Assembly (NCBI GenBank): GCA_036389375.1
Contig: DASVQA010000082.1
Span: 1-30,544 of the forward strand
Direction: 5' to 3'
From: QHXQ01 sp036389375
GTDB lineage: Bacteria > Acidobacteriota > Blastocatellia > Pyrinomonadales > Pyrinomonadaceae
Length of the DNA: 30,544 nt
A program made the position numbers and the translations under genes. Below the pieces are notes generated by a model. The model did not search any database and had not been told where the DNA came from. It saw only the letters and a program-made list of their open reading frames with translations. Positions 1 to 7,673 of the stretch are shown piece after piece (positions within the stretch are counted from its first letter, which is position 1; the number at the start of each line of letters is the position of its first letter).

Positions 1-18
1 CTTCGTCATGCGGTCGGC

Positions 19-741
19 TTAGGCTTCAAGTGTGAATGGGTTGAAATCGGTCGTGCGATCAAAATAGTCTTCATGCTCGGCGCGTTTCAAAAAACTCACG
101 ATGCGATAGGTGAGCGGCGTGGCGACGACTTCCCATGCGACCTTGAGCAGATAGTTGGCGACCATGACCGCAAAGACCAACCTTAGGGGCCAGTTGTGCG
201 CGCCGAGAAAGGCGACCGGATAGAAGATGAGCGAGTCGAAGCCTTCGCCGACGATGGTCGAGCCGATTGTCCTCAGCCAGAGAAAACGCCCGGCGGTTTT
301 GAGTTTCAGCTTCGCCAGCACGTAAGAGTTGGCAAACTCGCCCGCCCAGAACGCCATGAGCGACGCGAGCACGATGCGCGGCGTCTGCCCGAAGATGTCC
401 TCGTACTCACTCTGTTGTAGCCAGCCGGGCGCGGGCGGCAGGCGCACGATCACCCAACTCATCAAAGACGCGAACAGCAGCGCCGCGAAGCCCGCCCAGA
501 TCACGCGCCGCGCCAGCGCGTAGCCGTAAACTTCCGTCAGGATGTCGTCGAACAGATAGCTCAAGGGGAAAAAGAGCACGCCCGCGCCGAACGAGTAGCC
601 AAAGAGCGTGCAGACCTTGCCCACGCCGATCAGGTCGGAGCAGAGCAGCACGGCGACAAAGGCCGCCATCAGCAGATCGTAATACTTGTAGGTGCGGCGG
701 CGATTGTCGTCCGCCCCCGCGTGCGGCTTGTTCATGTCCAT
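19..741 (-). CDS. yhhQ: Queuosine precursor transporter, YhhQ/VUT family
   Basis: A 240-residue polytopic inner-membrane protein. About six hydrophobic segments are visible (near residues 23-45, 50-70, 78-103, 122-145, 158-180 and 188-210). The family-typical stretches are the FPLSYLFDDILTEVYGY region near residues 57-73 and the WAGEFANSYVLAKLK region near 131-145. Known members import queuosine precursors such as preQ0 and preQ1 for tRNA modification. The length fits the family. Two starts are possible, ATG at 741 or ATG at 735, six bases downstream; neither has a clear ribosome binding site. The gene is divergent from ssb and no queuosine biosynthesis gene is nearby, so the substrate is assigned by family only. 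Confidence 0.87.
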   Translation of the reverse strand: MDMNKPHAGADDNRRRTYKYYDLLMAAFVAVLLCSDLIGVGKVCTLFGYSFGAGVLFFPLSYLFDDILTEVYGYALARRVIWAGFAALLFASLMSWVIVRLPPAPGWLQQSEYEDIFGQTPRIVLASLMAFWAGEFANSYVLAKLKLKTAGRFLWLRTIGSTIVGEGFDSLIFYPVAFLGAHNWPLRLVFAVMVANYLLKVAWEVVATPLTYRIVSFLKRAEHEDYFDRTTDFNPFTLEA

Positions 742-889
742 GCGTAGCGCAGTTTATAACATACCTGCTTGTGCAATCGGTTATTGCCTATGATACACTG
801 TGCCGCAGTTGCAACCCACGCGCCGGGCCCTAGCCTGCCCGCACAAGCGTTTGCGCTAACCCGCACAACATAAGAGGGAGACACGAGCC
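742..889. promoter_or_regulatory. Divergent promoter region between yhhQ and ssb
   Basis: This 148-base gap must hold promoters for both flanking genes. On the minus strand, TGTTATAAA at 761-753 looks like an extended -10 element, leaving a very short leader for yhhQ. On the plus strand, TATGAT at 789-794 is a plausible -10 for ssb, with only a weak -35 (TTGTGC at 769-774, spacing too short). GAGGGAG near 872-878 is the ssb ribosome binding site. The promoter calls are by eye. Confidence 0.35.
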
Positions 890-1354
890 ATGTCATTCAA
901 TAAAGTCATCGTGGTCGGCAATCTGGGGCGCGACCCTGAGTTGCGTTACACGCCGCAGGGCACGCCGCTCTGCACCTTCAGCATCGCCAGCAACGAGCGG
1001 CGCAAGACGAACACAGGCGAGCAGCAGGACGTGACCACGTGGTTTCGCGTGACGGTCTGGGGGCGACAGGCGGAGACGGTCGCGCAGTATCTGACGAAGG
1101 GCAAGAGCGTCTTTGTCGAAGGTCGGCTGCACGTCGAGGAGTGGACCGACAAAGAGGGCAAGCCGCGTTTCACGCTTGAATTGAACGCGAGCGACGTGCA
1201 GTTTATCGGCGGCGCAGGCGGCGACCGGGTCGGGCTGCCGGCGGCCGGCGCGCAAGCGGGCGGCCAGACTCGCGCGGCGGCGGCGAGCGCGCCGGGCCGG
1301 GGCGGCGCGGCGCAGGGTGCGGTGGACGATGACGACGACGGGATTCCGTTCTAA
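890..1354 (+). CDS. ssb: Single-stranded DNA-binding protein
   Basis: A 154-residue SSB. The OB-fold domain covers about residues 1-112, with the typical start (NKVIVVGNLGRDPELRYT), TWFRVTVWG near 51-59 and the KGKSVFVEGRL strand near 70-80. A Gly/Ala-rich linker follows, ending in the acidic tail DDDDDGIPF that recruits partner repair proteins. It coats single-stranded DNA in replication, repair and recombination. ATG at 890 has a GAGGGAG ribosome binding site about 11 bases upstream. It heads a tightly packed same-strand run with a zinc-finger recombination-type protein, an XPB helicase and two nucleases, so it may serve that cluster specifically; whether another ssb exists elsewhere cannot be seen here. 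Confidence 0.97.
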   Translation: MSFNKVIVVGNLGRDPELRYTPQGTPLCTFSIASNERRKTNTGEQQDVTTWFRVTVWGRQAETVAQYLTKGKSVFVEGRLHVEEWTDKEGKPRFTLELNASDVQFIGGAGGDRVGLPAAGAQAGGQTRAAAASAPGRGGAAQGAVDDDDDGIPF

Positions 1355-1383
1355 CGCGCGGCAGGCGAGAGCAAGCGGGGAGC

Positions 1384-2343
1384 ATGATGATTGAAGAAGC
1401 CACAGCGCCACGGGGCGGCGCGGCGGCTGCGCTCGTGCCAGCGCAACCGACGCAGTTCATGCCGGCCATGTCGATTGAACTGGCGGTCGAGCGTTACAAT
1501 GCCGTCACGGAGTTTGTCGGGCGCGTGCTCCGGCGCGACGTGGACTACGGCGTGATTCCCGGCACGGACAAGTTCACGCTCTTAAAACCGGGCGCGGAAA
1601 AGCTGACCACGTTCTTCGGTCTTTCGACGCGCTTCCAACTGATCGAGCGGATCGAGGATTGGACGGGCGACGAGCACGGCGGCGAACCCTTCTTCTACTA
1701 TCTCTATCGCTGCCAACTAGCGCGCGGCGACCTGCTCGTGGCGGAAGCCGACGGCTCGTGCAATTCACGCGAGCAGAAATATCGTTGGCGCGAGGCGCAG
1801 CGCACGTGTCCTGAGTGCGGGCAGGCGGCGATCATCAAAGGGCGCGAAGAGTATGGCGGCGGTTGGGTCTGTTTCCGCAAGCGGGGCGGGTGCGGCGCGA
1901 AGTTCCTCACGGGCGACGCAAGTATCGAGAGCCAGCAGACTGGCCGCATCGCCAATCCGGACATCGCGGATCAGGTCAACACGATTCAGAAGATGGGGCA
2001 GAAGCGCGCGCTCGTCGCCGCGACGCTTCTGGCGGTCAACGCCTCGGAGTTCTTCACGCAGGACGTGGAGGACGTAGGCCCCGCAAGCACGATGATCACG
2101 CAGACGACCGCCTCGGCCGCCGCGACCGTCGCCGCCGAAGTGTTCGCCGCGCAGCAGGCCGAGCGTGAACTGTTGACCGAGATTTACGCGGCCTGTCACA
2201 CTCTGGGGAAGACGGACGAGCAGTTGAGCGAATATCTGCAAAGGAAGTATCAGGCGGCGGCCGTGGAGCAGTTGAAACTGCCGCAACAGCACGAACTGTT
2301 GGCGTTCCTGCAAACGAAACTCGCGCACCACGCCGCGCCGTAA
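1384..2343 (+). CDS. Zinc-finger protein of phage-like DYGVIPGT family, putative ssDNA/recombination factor
   Basis: A 319-residue protein of unproven function. Near residues 50-75 it carries a DVDYGVIPGT...LLKPGAEKL block that I know from phage and mobile-element proteins often encoded near ssb. A four-cysteine zinc-binding site follows: C142, C145, C163 and C170, within a CPEC...GGWVCF...GGCGAKF pattern. Next is NTIQKMGQKRALVAATL near 199-215 and then TQDVED, a signature shared by the same family. The C-terminal part is Ala- and Gln-rich and helical. It starts 29 bases after ssb with GGGGAG upstream of ATG 1384 (a second ATG follows directly). The setting suggests ssDNA annealing or recombination mediation, but that role is inference; family membership is from memory of similar sequences. 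Confidence 0.6.
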   Translation: MMIEEATAPRGGAAAALVPAQPTQFMPAMSIELAVERYNAVTEFVGRVLRRDVDYGVIPGTDKFTLLKPGAEKLTTFFGLSTRFQLIERIEDWTGDEHGGEPFFYYLYRCQLARGDLLVAEADGSCNSREQKYRWREAQRTCPECGQAAIIKGREEYGGGWVCFRKRGGCGAKFLTGDASIESQQTGRIANPDIADQVNTIQKMGQKRALVAATLLAVNASEFFTQDVEDVGPASTMITQTTASAAATVAAEVFAAQQAERELLTEIYAACHTLGKTDEQLSEYLQRKYQAAAVEQLKLPQQHELLAFLQTKLAHHAAP

Positions 2344-2363
2344 AGGGCGCAACTGTTTTACTA

Positions 2364-3776
2364 ATGAGCGAGCCGGGGATCAGCTTGAGCTTCGACGCGG
2401 GCACGCTCGTGCTTGATGGCGCGGGGCGCGAGTTTGCGCCGCCCGGCGCGTTTCGTTGGGACGCGCGCGTGCTGCGCTGGCGCGCACCGGCCTGGGCCTA
2501 TCGCCACGTCGTCAAAGATTTCCTCCGCCGGCAAATCCCTTACACAGACCGCGCGCGCCGCTATCTTAAATTCGATTTTCCCACCAGCCTGCTCGCGGAG
2601 CCGCGCCCTTATCAAGTAGAGGCGATCAAGGAATGGCGACGCGCGGAGCGTTGCGGCGTCGTGATTCTGCCGACGGGCGCGGGCAAAAGTCTCGTCGCGC
2701 AGATGGCCATAGAGTTGTGCGGGCGCTCGACGCTCGTCGTCGTGCCGACCATCGATCTGATGAATCAATGGTACGACCTGCTGCTCGCCTGTTTTCGCGC
2801 CGAAGTGGGTCTCATCGGCGGCGGCTATTTTGAACTCGGCGCGCTGACCATTACGACCTACGCTTCCGCCTTTCGCTTCATGGAGCGCCTCGGCGATCAG
2901 TTCGGCCTGCTCATCTTCGACGAGTGTCATCATCTGCCGTCGAGCGTCTATCGCTACGCGGCCGAGATGTCGCTCGCGCCGTTTCGGCTTGGGCTGACGG
3001 CGACGCCGGAGCGGGCCGATGGTACGGAGCGCGAGTTGACGCGCCTCGTCGGCCCGTTCGTCTACCGGCGCGGCGCGCACGAATTGGCCGGCGAGTATCT
3101 GGCGGACTACAGCATCGTCCGCATCAACGTCCGCTTGAGCAGCGAGGAACGCGCGGCTTATGAAAGCGAGCGCGCCCTGTTCCGCCGCTTCCTGCAAGAG
3201 AAGGGCATCGAACTAAACACGCTCGACGGCTGGCAGACGTTCGTCGCGGCGAGCGCGCGCAGCGAGCAGGGCCGCCGCGCCATGCTCGCCTACCGCGAAT
3301 CGAAGCGCATCGCGCTCGGCACGGACGCGAAGTTGCGCGTGCTGGCAGACCTCCTGCAACGTCATCGCAGCGAGCGCACGCTCATCTTCACGGCCGAGAA
3401 CGACATGGTCTATCGCATCTCGGAGCAGTTTTTCATCCCCGCGATCACGCATCAGACGGGCGTCAAGGAGCGGCGCGAGTGGCTCGAAGCGTTCAACGCG
3501 GGCGAGGTGCTGGCGCTCGCCACGTCGAAGGTTTTGAACGAGGGCATCAACATCCCGGCCGCTTCGATCGCGGTCGTGCTCTCCGGCTCCGGCTCGGAGC
3601 GCGAGCACATCCAGCGTCTGGGTCGCATCCTGCGCAAACAGCCCGACAAAGAGGCCGTGCTTTATGAGGTCGTCGCGGGCGAGACGACGGAGGCGCACAT
3701 CAGCCAGCGGCGCAGTGCGGGCGAGCAGTTCAGCGGCATGCAATATCAAGCGCCGCAAGCGTGGCTGTTGAGGTGA
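2364..3776 (+). CDS. XPB/Rad25-like superfamily 2 DNA helicase
   Basis: A 470-residue SF2 helicase resembling archaeal and bacterial XPB. An N-terminal damage-recognition-like region (about 1-80) precedes helicase domain 1 with the Walker A motif PTGAGKS (103-109), DECHH (DExH box, 186-190) and GLTATP near 210-215. Helicase domain 2 holds LIFTAEND, ATSKVLNEGINIP and the arginine-finger motif QRLGRILRK. After GLTATPE it reads R217-A218-D219, where XPB proteins usually have the RED triad. XPB unwinds or opens damaged DNA for nucleotide excision repair. The next gene is a Bax1 homologue starting 7 bases downstream, the classic archaeal partner arrangement, which strengthens the call over a generic type III restriction-like helicase. 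Confidence 0.88.
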   Translation: MSEPGISLSFDAGTLVLDGAGREFAPPGAFRWDARVLRWRAPAWAYRHVVKDFLRRQIPYTDRARRYLKFDFPTSLLAEPRPYQVEAIKEWRRAERCGVVILPTGAGKSLVAQMAIELCGRSTLVVVPTIDLMNQWYDLLLACFRAEVGLIGGGYFELGALTITTYASAFRFMERLGDQFGLLIFDECHHLPSSVYRYAAEMSLAPFRLGLTATPERADGTERELTRLVGPFVYRRGAHELAGEYLADYSIVRINVRLSSEERAAYESERALFRRFLQEKGIELNTLDGWQTFVAASARSEQGRRAMLAYRESKRIALGTDAKLRVLADLLQRHRSERTLIFTAENDMVYRISEQFFIPAITHQTGVKERREWLEAFNAGEVLALATSKVLNEGINIPAASIAVVLSGSGSEREHIQRLGRILRKQPDKEAVLYEVVAGETTEAHISQRRSAGEQFSGMQYQAPQAWLLR

Positions 3777-3783
3777 ACGCAGG

Positions 3784-5004
3784 ATGTTGACGGCCGATCT
3801 GGCGCAGAGTTGGCAGCGCGGCGACCGCACGGGGCCGCGCCTCATCGAAGCTGCGGACGCGGACTATTTGAGCGACGCCGCCCAGCTAATCAAACTCTGC
3901 CAGAACTTCGACGGCCGCGCGCGCATGGATTTGGACGAGGCGCTCGCCGAACACGTCGGCCTCGGCACGGACTATCGCATCCAGCGCGGTCTCATCAAAC
4001 TGTTGCTTGATCGCTGCACGTTCGATACGGTCGCCGCCAAAGACCCGGTCGAAATCCGCCGCGCGCTCTTTCGCAAGGCGCGCGCGCATTACCCGCTGCT
4101 GAGCAGTAGCGAGGAGGCGGGCGCGCTCGTCGCCGAAGTTGCGCGCGAGATCGAGTGCCCGCCGGCAGAGTTGCGCGCCGCGCTCTACGCCGACCTGCCG
4201 GAGCGGCAACGCCTGCTCGCCTTCGAGCCAATCGCGCCGCGCGAATTGTTAGACCTCTACAACGTCGCGCAGGCGCAGGCGCTGCTCTATCGCTGCGTCG
4301 AGATGAAGTTATGGCTTGAGCCGCAAGCGCCCGCGGGCTACCGCGCGTTGTTCGACGCGATCAAAGCGTACCGGCTGCTGCACACGATCAAGGGTAGCGC
4401 CGAAGCGGGCTACGAGGTGCGCGTTGACGGCCCGCTCTCGCTCTTTCAACGCTCGCAAAAGTACGGCGTGCAGATGGCCGTCTTTCTGCCTGCGCTGCTG
4501 CTCTGCGCGGGCTGGCGCATGCGCGCGGAGATCGCGCCGAAGCCGCCCGCGCCGCACGCCTTCTTCGAGTTGGACAGCCGGCAGACGCGCCTGCGCTCGC
4601 ACTACCGCGCGGGCGTGTACTACGCAGAGCCGGACACGGTCGGGCTGGCCGAGCGTTGGGCGCGCTTCGATAGTCCGTGGACGCTCGCAGCGAACAGCGA
4701 AGTCGTGCCCCTCGGCGCGAGCGCCTTCATCCCCGATTACGTGCTCGCGCACCCGGACGGCCGCCGCGTCTATCTCGAACTGCTAGGCTTCTGGACGCCG
4801 GAGCATCTGGCGACGCGGCTGCGCGAGTTTCAGCGTGCGGGGCGCACCGATTTCATCCTCGCCGCGTCGGACGAACTGCGCGGCAGCCGCGACCCGCTCC
4901 CGCAGATACCGCGCCACACCGTCATCTTCAAACGCAAACTCGACCCCGCCGAGATAGTCGCGGCCATCGACAGGGCTGACGCAGATGTTGACGGCCATAC
5001 GTGA
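3784..5004 (+). CDS. Bax1-like XPB-partner nuclease (DUF790)
   Basis: A 406-residue DUF790 protein. It starts with the family-typical MLTADLAQSW, has a helical middle, and ends in a nuclease-like domain with D318 (FIPDYVLAHPDGR) and E332 (YLELLGFWTPEHL), the spacing of a PD-(D/E)XK-type active site. Archaeal Bax1 binds XPB and cuts DNA at the junction opened by the helicase, forming a repair helicase-nuclease. Here it follows the XPB-like gene by 7 bases, with GAGGTGA at 3771-3777 as ribosome binding site, so translation is probably coupled. The last 20 bases overlap the CoiA-like gene. The family call is firm; the bacterial role is inferred from archaeal biochemistry. Confidence 0.87.
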   Translation: MLTADLAQSWQRGDRTGPRLIEAADADYLSDAAQLIKLCQNFDGRARMDLDEALAEHVGLGTDYRIQRGLIKLLLDRCTFDTVAAKDPVEIRRALFRKARAHYPLLSSSEEAGALVAEVAREIECPPAELRAALYADLPERQRLLAFEPIAPRELLDLYNVAQAQALLYRCVEMKLWLEPQAPAGYRALFDAIKAYRLLHTIKGSAEAGYEVRVDGPLSLFQRSQKYGVQMAVFLPALLLCAGWRMRAEIAPKPPAPHAFFELDSRQTRLRSHYRAGVYYAEPDTVGLAERWARFDSPWTLAANSEVVPLGASAFIPDYVLAHPDGRRVYLELLGFWTPEHLATRLREFQRAGRTDFILAASDELRGSRDPLPQIPRHTVIFKRKLDPAEIVAAIDRADADVDGHT

Positions 5005-5719
5005 GACCGACGGGCAGAAGCTCGGCGCGTGGGAAGCGGATAAACGCGACCGGCCGTTCGTCTGCTTCTGTTGTCAGCGCACAGTCACGCTCAGGCAGGG
5101 CGGCATACTCGCGCCGCACTTCGCGCATCGCCCACCTGTTACGTGCGAGTACGGCACGGGCGAATCTGAGGCGCACCGCCGGTGCAAGATCGCGCTCTAC
5201 GAAGCCCTGAGCGCCGATGCGCGCGTGACGAAGTGCGAACTGGAACGCAACCTCGGCACAGTCCGACCCGATGTGAGCGCCTATCTACACGGCGTGCCGG
5301 TCGCCATCGAAGTGCAGCTAAGCGCGCTCTCGCTCGCCAAGATCGCCTATCGCACCGGCGAGTACCGCCGCAAAGGCATCTACGTGCTCTGGCTGCCCGT
5401 CTATCAACGCGCGCTCGACGCTGCGCTCTACGCCCCGCGCCCTTGGGAGTTGTGGCTGCATGCGGCTTACGCGGGGCGCATCTACTACTGGCTCGAAGGC
5501 GCAACCGTTCTGCCCATACATTTCCGCGACTATCTCATCCACGTGCGCGGGCGCACGCGCGACTATCAGAAACTCTCGCGCCGCAAAGTGCCGCTCGCAG
5601 GGCGGCCCCTCAACCTGCTCACGCACTTTCGCCCGCACGAGCGCGCAGCTTGGGCCGCGCGGCCATTCGCCGGCCCGCCCGCGAAGTTGCTGGTTGATAC
5701 GATTGATCGTTGGTATTAA
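4985..5719 (+). CDS. CoiA-like nuclease (competence-associated family)
   Basis: A 244-residue protein with the layout of the CoiA family. The N-terminal zinc-binding region has C27, C29, C30 and then APHFAHRP near 43-50. A restriction-like nuclease core follows with D96 (VRPDVSAY) and E109-x-Q111 (IEVQLSALSL), the typical D...ExQ catalytic signature. Next is YRRKGIYVLWLP, a strand-helix stretch seen in these proteins. CoiA is needed for recombination of incoming DNA in competent Gram-positive bacteria, and relatives occur widely in DNA-repair settings. The ATG at 4985 lies inside the end of the Bax1 gene (20-base overlap), so the two are co-transcribed. A specific competence role here is unproven. 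Confidence 0.8.
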   Translation: MLTAIRETDGQKLGAWEADKRDRPFVCFCCQRTVTLRQGGILAPHFAHRPPVTCEYGTGESEAHRRCKIALYEALSADARVTKCELERNLGTVRPDVSAYLHGVPVAIEVQLSALSLAKIAYRTGEYRRKGIYVLWLPVYQRALDAALYAPRPWELWLHAAYAGRIYYWLEGATVLPIHFRDYLIHVRGRTRDYQKLSRRKVPLAGRPLNLLTHFRPHERAAWAARPFAGPPAKLLVDTIDRWY

Positions 5720-5776
5720 AGTAGGCGGCCAAGTTAAGCAAACAGCATTTACGTTCAGTCTGCACCACGAGCCGGG

Positions 5777-6841
5777 ATGACTAAACCTGCGAAGATCGCG
5801 CTCATCGCGTCCATCTGTTTTCTGACAGGGACGATCTGCTGGTATCTGTTCTATGCGGTCGTCTCATATGTGCGCCGCCGCCGCACGCCGCCCAAGCCCG
5901 TGCGCGCGCAGAGTGCGTCGCTCTGGCGCGACCCCGGCGCGGTCGAAGAGTTGGACTTTCACGCCGGCTCAGGCGGCGCGGACGGCGCACCCCGCCCGCC
6001 CTTCAAGTTCGTCGCAGAACACGCGACGGGGTCGAACCCTTGCCTCTCCGTCAGCGATGCGCGCGGGCGCACGTGGCGCGTCAAGTGGGGCGACGAAGTG
6101 CGCTCCGAGACTTTCGCCACGCGGCTCGCGTGGGCCGCCGGTTATCACGTCGAACATTGTTACTTCGTGCCGGCCGGGCACATCGAAGGTGCGACCGAGT
6201 TGGGGCGCGCACGCTCGTGCGTCGGCGCGGACTGCACTTTCACCGACGCGCGTTTTGAGTTAGACGAAGCGGGCGTGCGCAAACTCTTCGACGAACACGG
6301 CTGGGCCTGGAACGATAATCCGTTCACCGGCACGCGCGAGTTGAACGGCCTCAAGATCATGTTGATGCTCACGTCGAACTGGGACAACAAGGACGTGCGC
6401 GACGTGGGGCGCGGCTCGAACACCGCCATCTTTGAGCACCGGCTGGCCGACGGCAGCATCGAAGCGCGTTATCTCTTCATTGATTGGGGCGCTTCGATGG
6501 GGCGCTGGGGCACGCCCTTCGACCGCAGCAAGTGGGACGCCGCCGGTTACGAATGGCAGACGCCGGACTTCATCACGGGCGTCTCGGACGGCATCGTCGA
6601 GTGGGGCTACATCGGGCAGCGGACGGACGACGCGCGCGAGCAGATCAGCGTCGCCGACGTGCGCTGGCTCTACCAGTACATCGGGCGCATCACGGACGCG
6701 CAACTGCGCGCCGGCCTCGCCACGAGCGGAGCGACCGAAGCAGAGATCGAAATCTTTACGCGCGCCCTGCGGCTGCGTTTCACCCAACTCGCGCAGGTCG
6801 CAGCCGCCGCCGAGCCTGACCCCGCACCGCAGCCAGCCTGA
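5777..6841 (+). CDS. Membrane-anchored protein with possible kinase-fold motifs, unknown function
   Basis: A 354-residue hypothetical protein. One membrane segment (about residues 6-32) is followed by an RRRR stop-transfer cluster. The soluble part (about 65-335) contains TWRVKWGDEVRSETFATRLAW around K103, then SNWDNKD at 200-206 and FIDWGAS around D236. The order Lys, following Glu, Asp-Asn loop, D-x-G is what HipA/Fam20/CotH-type atypical kinases show, so a kinase-like fold is a reasonable guess. No HipB-like antitoxin gene is beside it. It begins 57 bases after the CoiA-like gene with little sign of its own promoter, so it may be read as the tail of that cluster. Function unknown; the fold idea is inference. 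Confidence 0.7.
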   Translation: MTKPAKIALIASICFLTGTICWYLFYAVVSYVRRRRTPPKPVRAQSASLWRDPGAVEELDFHAGSGGADGAPRPPFKFVAEHATGSNPCLSVSDARGRTWRVKWGDEVRSETFATRLAWAAGYHVEHCYFVPAGHIEGATELGRARSCVGADCTFTDARFELDEAGVRKLFDEHGWAWNDNPFTGTRELNGLKIMLMLTSNWDNKDVRDVGRGSNTAIFEHRLADGSIEARYLFIDWGASMGRWGTPFDRSKWDAAGYEWQTPDFITGVSDGIVEWGYIGQRTDDAREQISVADVRWLYQYIGRITDAQLRAGLATSGATEAEIEIFTRALRLRFTQLAQVAAAAEPDPAPQPA

Positions 6842-7102
6842 TTCCGCGACCAATGGAAACCGCCGTCGGCACGGTCGCCGCCACCCGCGCCCGGCTGTGG
6901 CCTGCTCTTTGCTTTTCATAGCTTGCGTCCGCACTGCAACACCTTAAAAGCATACAGATCGGTGCGGCGACCTTTGACTGCCATAGCTATTTCGGACAGT
7001 CAATCGCTGGTGTGGGCGCAGTTTAGCAGTGCTGGACGGGCTGCGATCACGAGTCCGTTAAATTCAGATACTTTGAAATAGTCGAAAGAGAGGAAAAGTA
7101 AC
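6842..7102 (+). promoter_or_regulatory. Intergenic region with a perfect inverted repeat upstream of the stress-type gene
   Basis: This 261-base gap holds no convincing gene. A 7-base perfect inverted repeat, TTGACTG at 6974-6980 and CAGTCAA at 6997-7003, is separated by 16 bases that include the small palindrome TAGCTA (6984-6989). Its size suits a dimeric regulator site. TTGACT could also act as a -35, but no good -10 lies at the right distance. AGAGAGGA at 7087-7094 is a good ribosome binding site for the gene at 7103. Confidence 0.35.
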
Positions 7103-7645
7103 ATGGCAGATACAACTGGTACTTCGTCGGGGCGCGCGCGCATGGTGACGGGGCTGTTCCGCGATAGAGAGAGCGCCGAACGCGCTTACAGTTCGCTCAG
7201 CACACGCGGCTACAGTAAGGACGACGTGAACCTGATGATGTCCGACGACACACGGAAAAAGTATTTCGCTGATGACGACGGCAAGACCGACCTCGGCGAC
7301 AAGGCCTGGGAAGACGCCGGCAAGGGCGCGGCCATCGGCGGCGGCGTCGGCGCGACGCTCGGCGCGCTCGCAGCCATCGGCACAACGCTCGCGCTGCCCG
7401 GTTTGGGGCTGCTCATCGCCGGCCCGTTAGCGGCCGGTCTCGCAGGTCTCGGCGCGGGTGCGGCGACGGGTGGTCTGATTGGCGCGCTCGTCGGGCACGG
7501 CATTCCTGAGGATCGCGCCAAAGAGTATGACAAGGGCGTGCGCGAGGGCGGCATCCTGATGGGCGTCAACGCGCGTTCGGACGAGGACGCGGACTACTTC
7601 GAGAACGACTGGCGCAGCAATCGTGGCGAGCACATCTATCGCTAA
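7103..7645 (+). CDS. Glycine-rich membrane protein with general-stress (17M/YflT-like) N-terminus
   Basis: A 180-residue protein. The N-terminal part (about 13-60) reads MVTGLFRDRESAERAYSSL...GYSKDDVNLMMSD, like the small domain of general stress protein 17M/YflT. A long Gly/Ala-rich hydrophobic region (about 75-138) could form two tight helices of the glycine-zipper type, and a charged tail (GGILMGVNARSDEDADYFENDW) follows. Such proteins are often induced by stress and sit in or on the membrane. AGAGAGGA lies 8 bases before the ATG. The lipoprotein gene starts 28 bases downstream, so both probably form one envelope-related unit. Molecular function is unknown. Confidence 0.8.
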   Translation: MADTTGTSSGRARMVTGLFRDRESAERAYSSLSTRGYSKDDVNLMMSDDTRKKYFADDDGKTDLGDKAWEDAGKGAAIGGGVGATLGALAAIGTTLALPGLGLLIAGPLAAGLAGLGAGAATGGLIGALVGHGIPEDRAKEYDKGVREGGILMGVNARSDEDADYFENDWRSNRGEHIYR

Positions 7646-7673
7646 GCCGCCGGGTAGAAAGAGGAGGAATCGC

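Noticed and set aside
2361..3197. Long minus-strand frame opposite the XPB-like helicase
   Set aside because: Shadow frame with low-information Arg/Ala-rich sequence; the helicase motifs on the plus strand explain the coding signal.
890..5719. Prophage origin for the ssb cluster
   Set aside because: One protein has phage-like signatures, but no integrase, capsid, terminase or attachment site was seen, and base composition looks like the surrounding genes.
5777..6841. HipA-type toxin of a toxin-antitoxin pair
   Set aside because: No HipB-like helix-turn-helix gene lies next to it, and the protein has an N-terminal membrane helix, unlike HipA.
7623..7673. Upstream extension of the lipoprotein frame
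   Set aside because: The 17 extra codons overlap the end of the previous gene, lack a ribosome binding site and would block the signal peptide. GAGGAGG before ATG 7674 is decisive.
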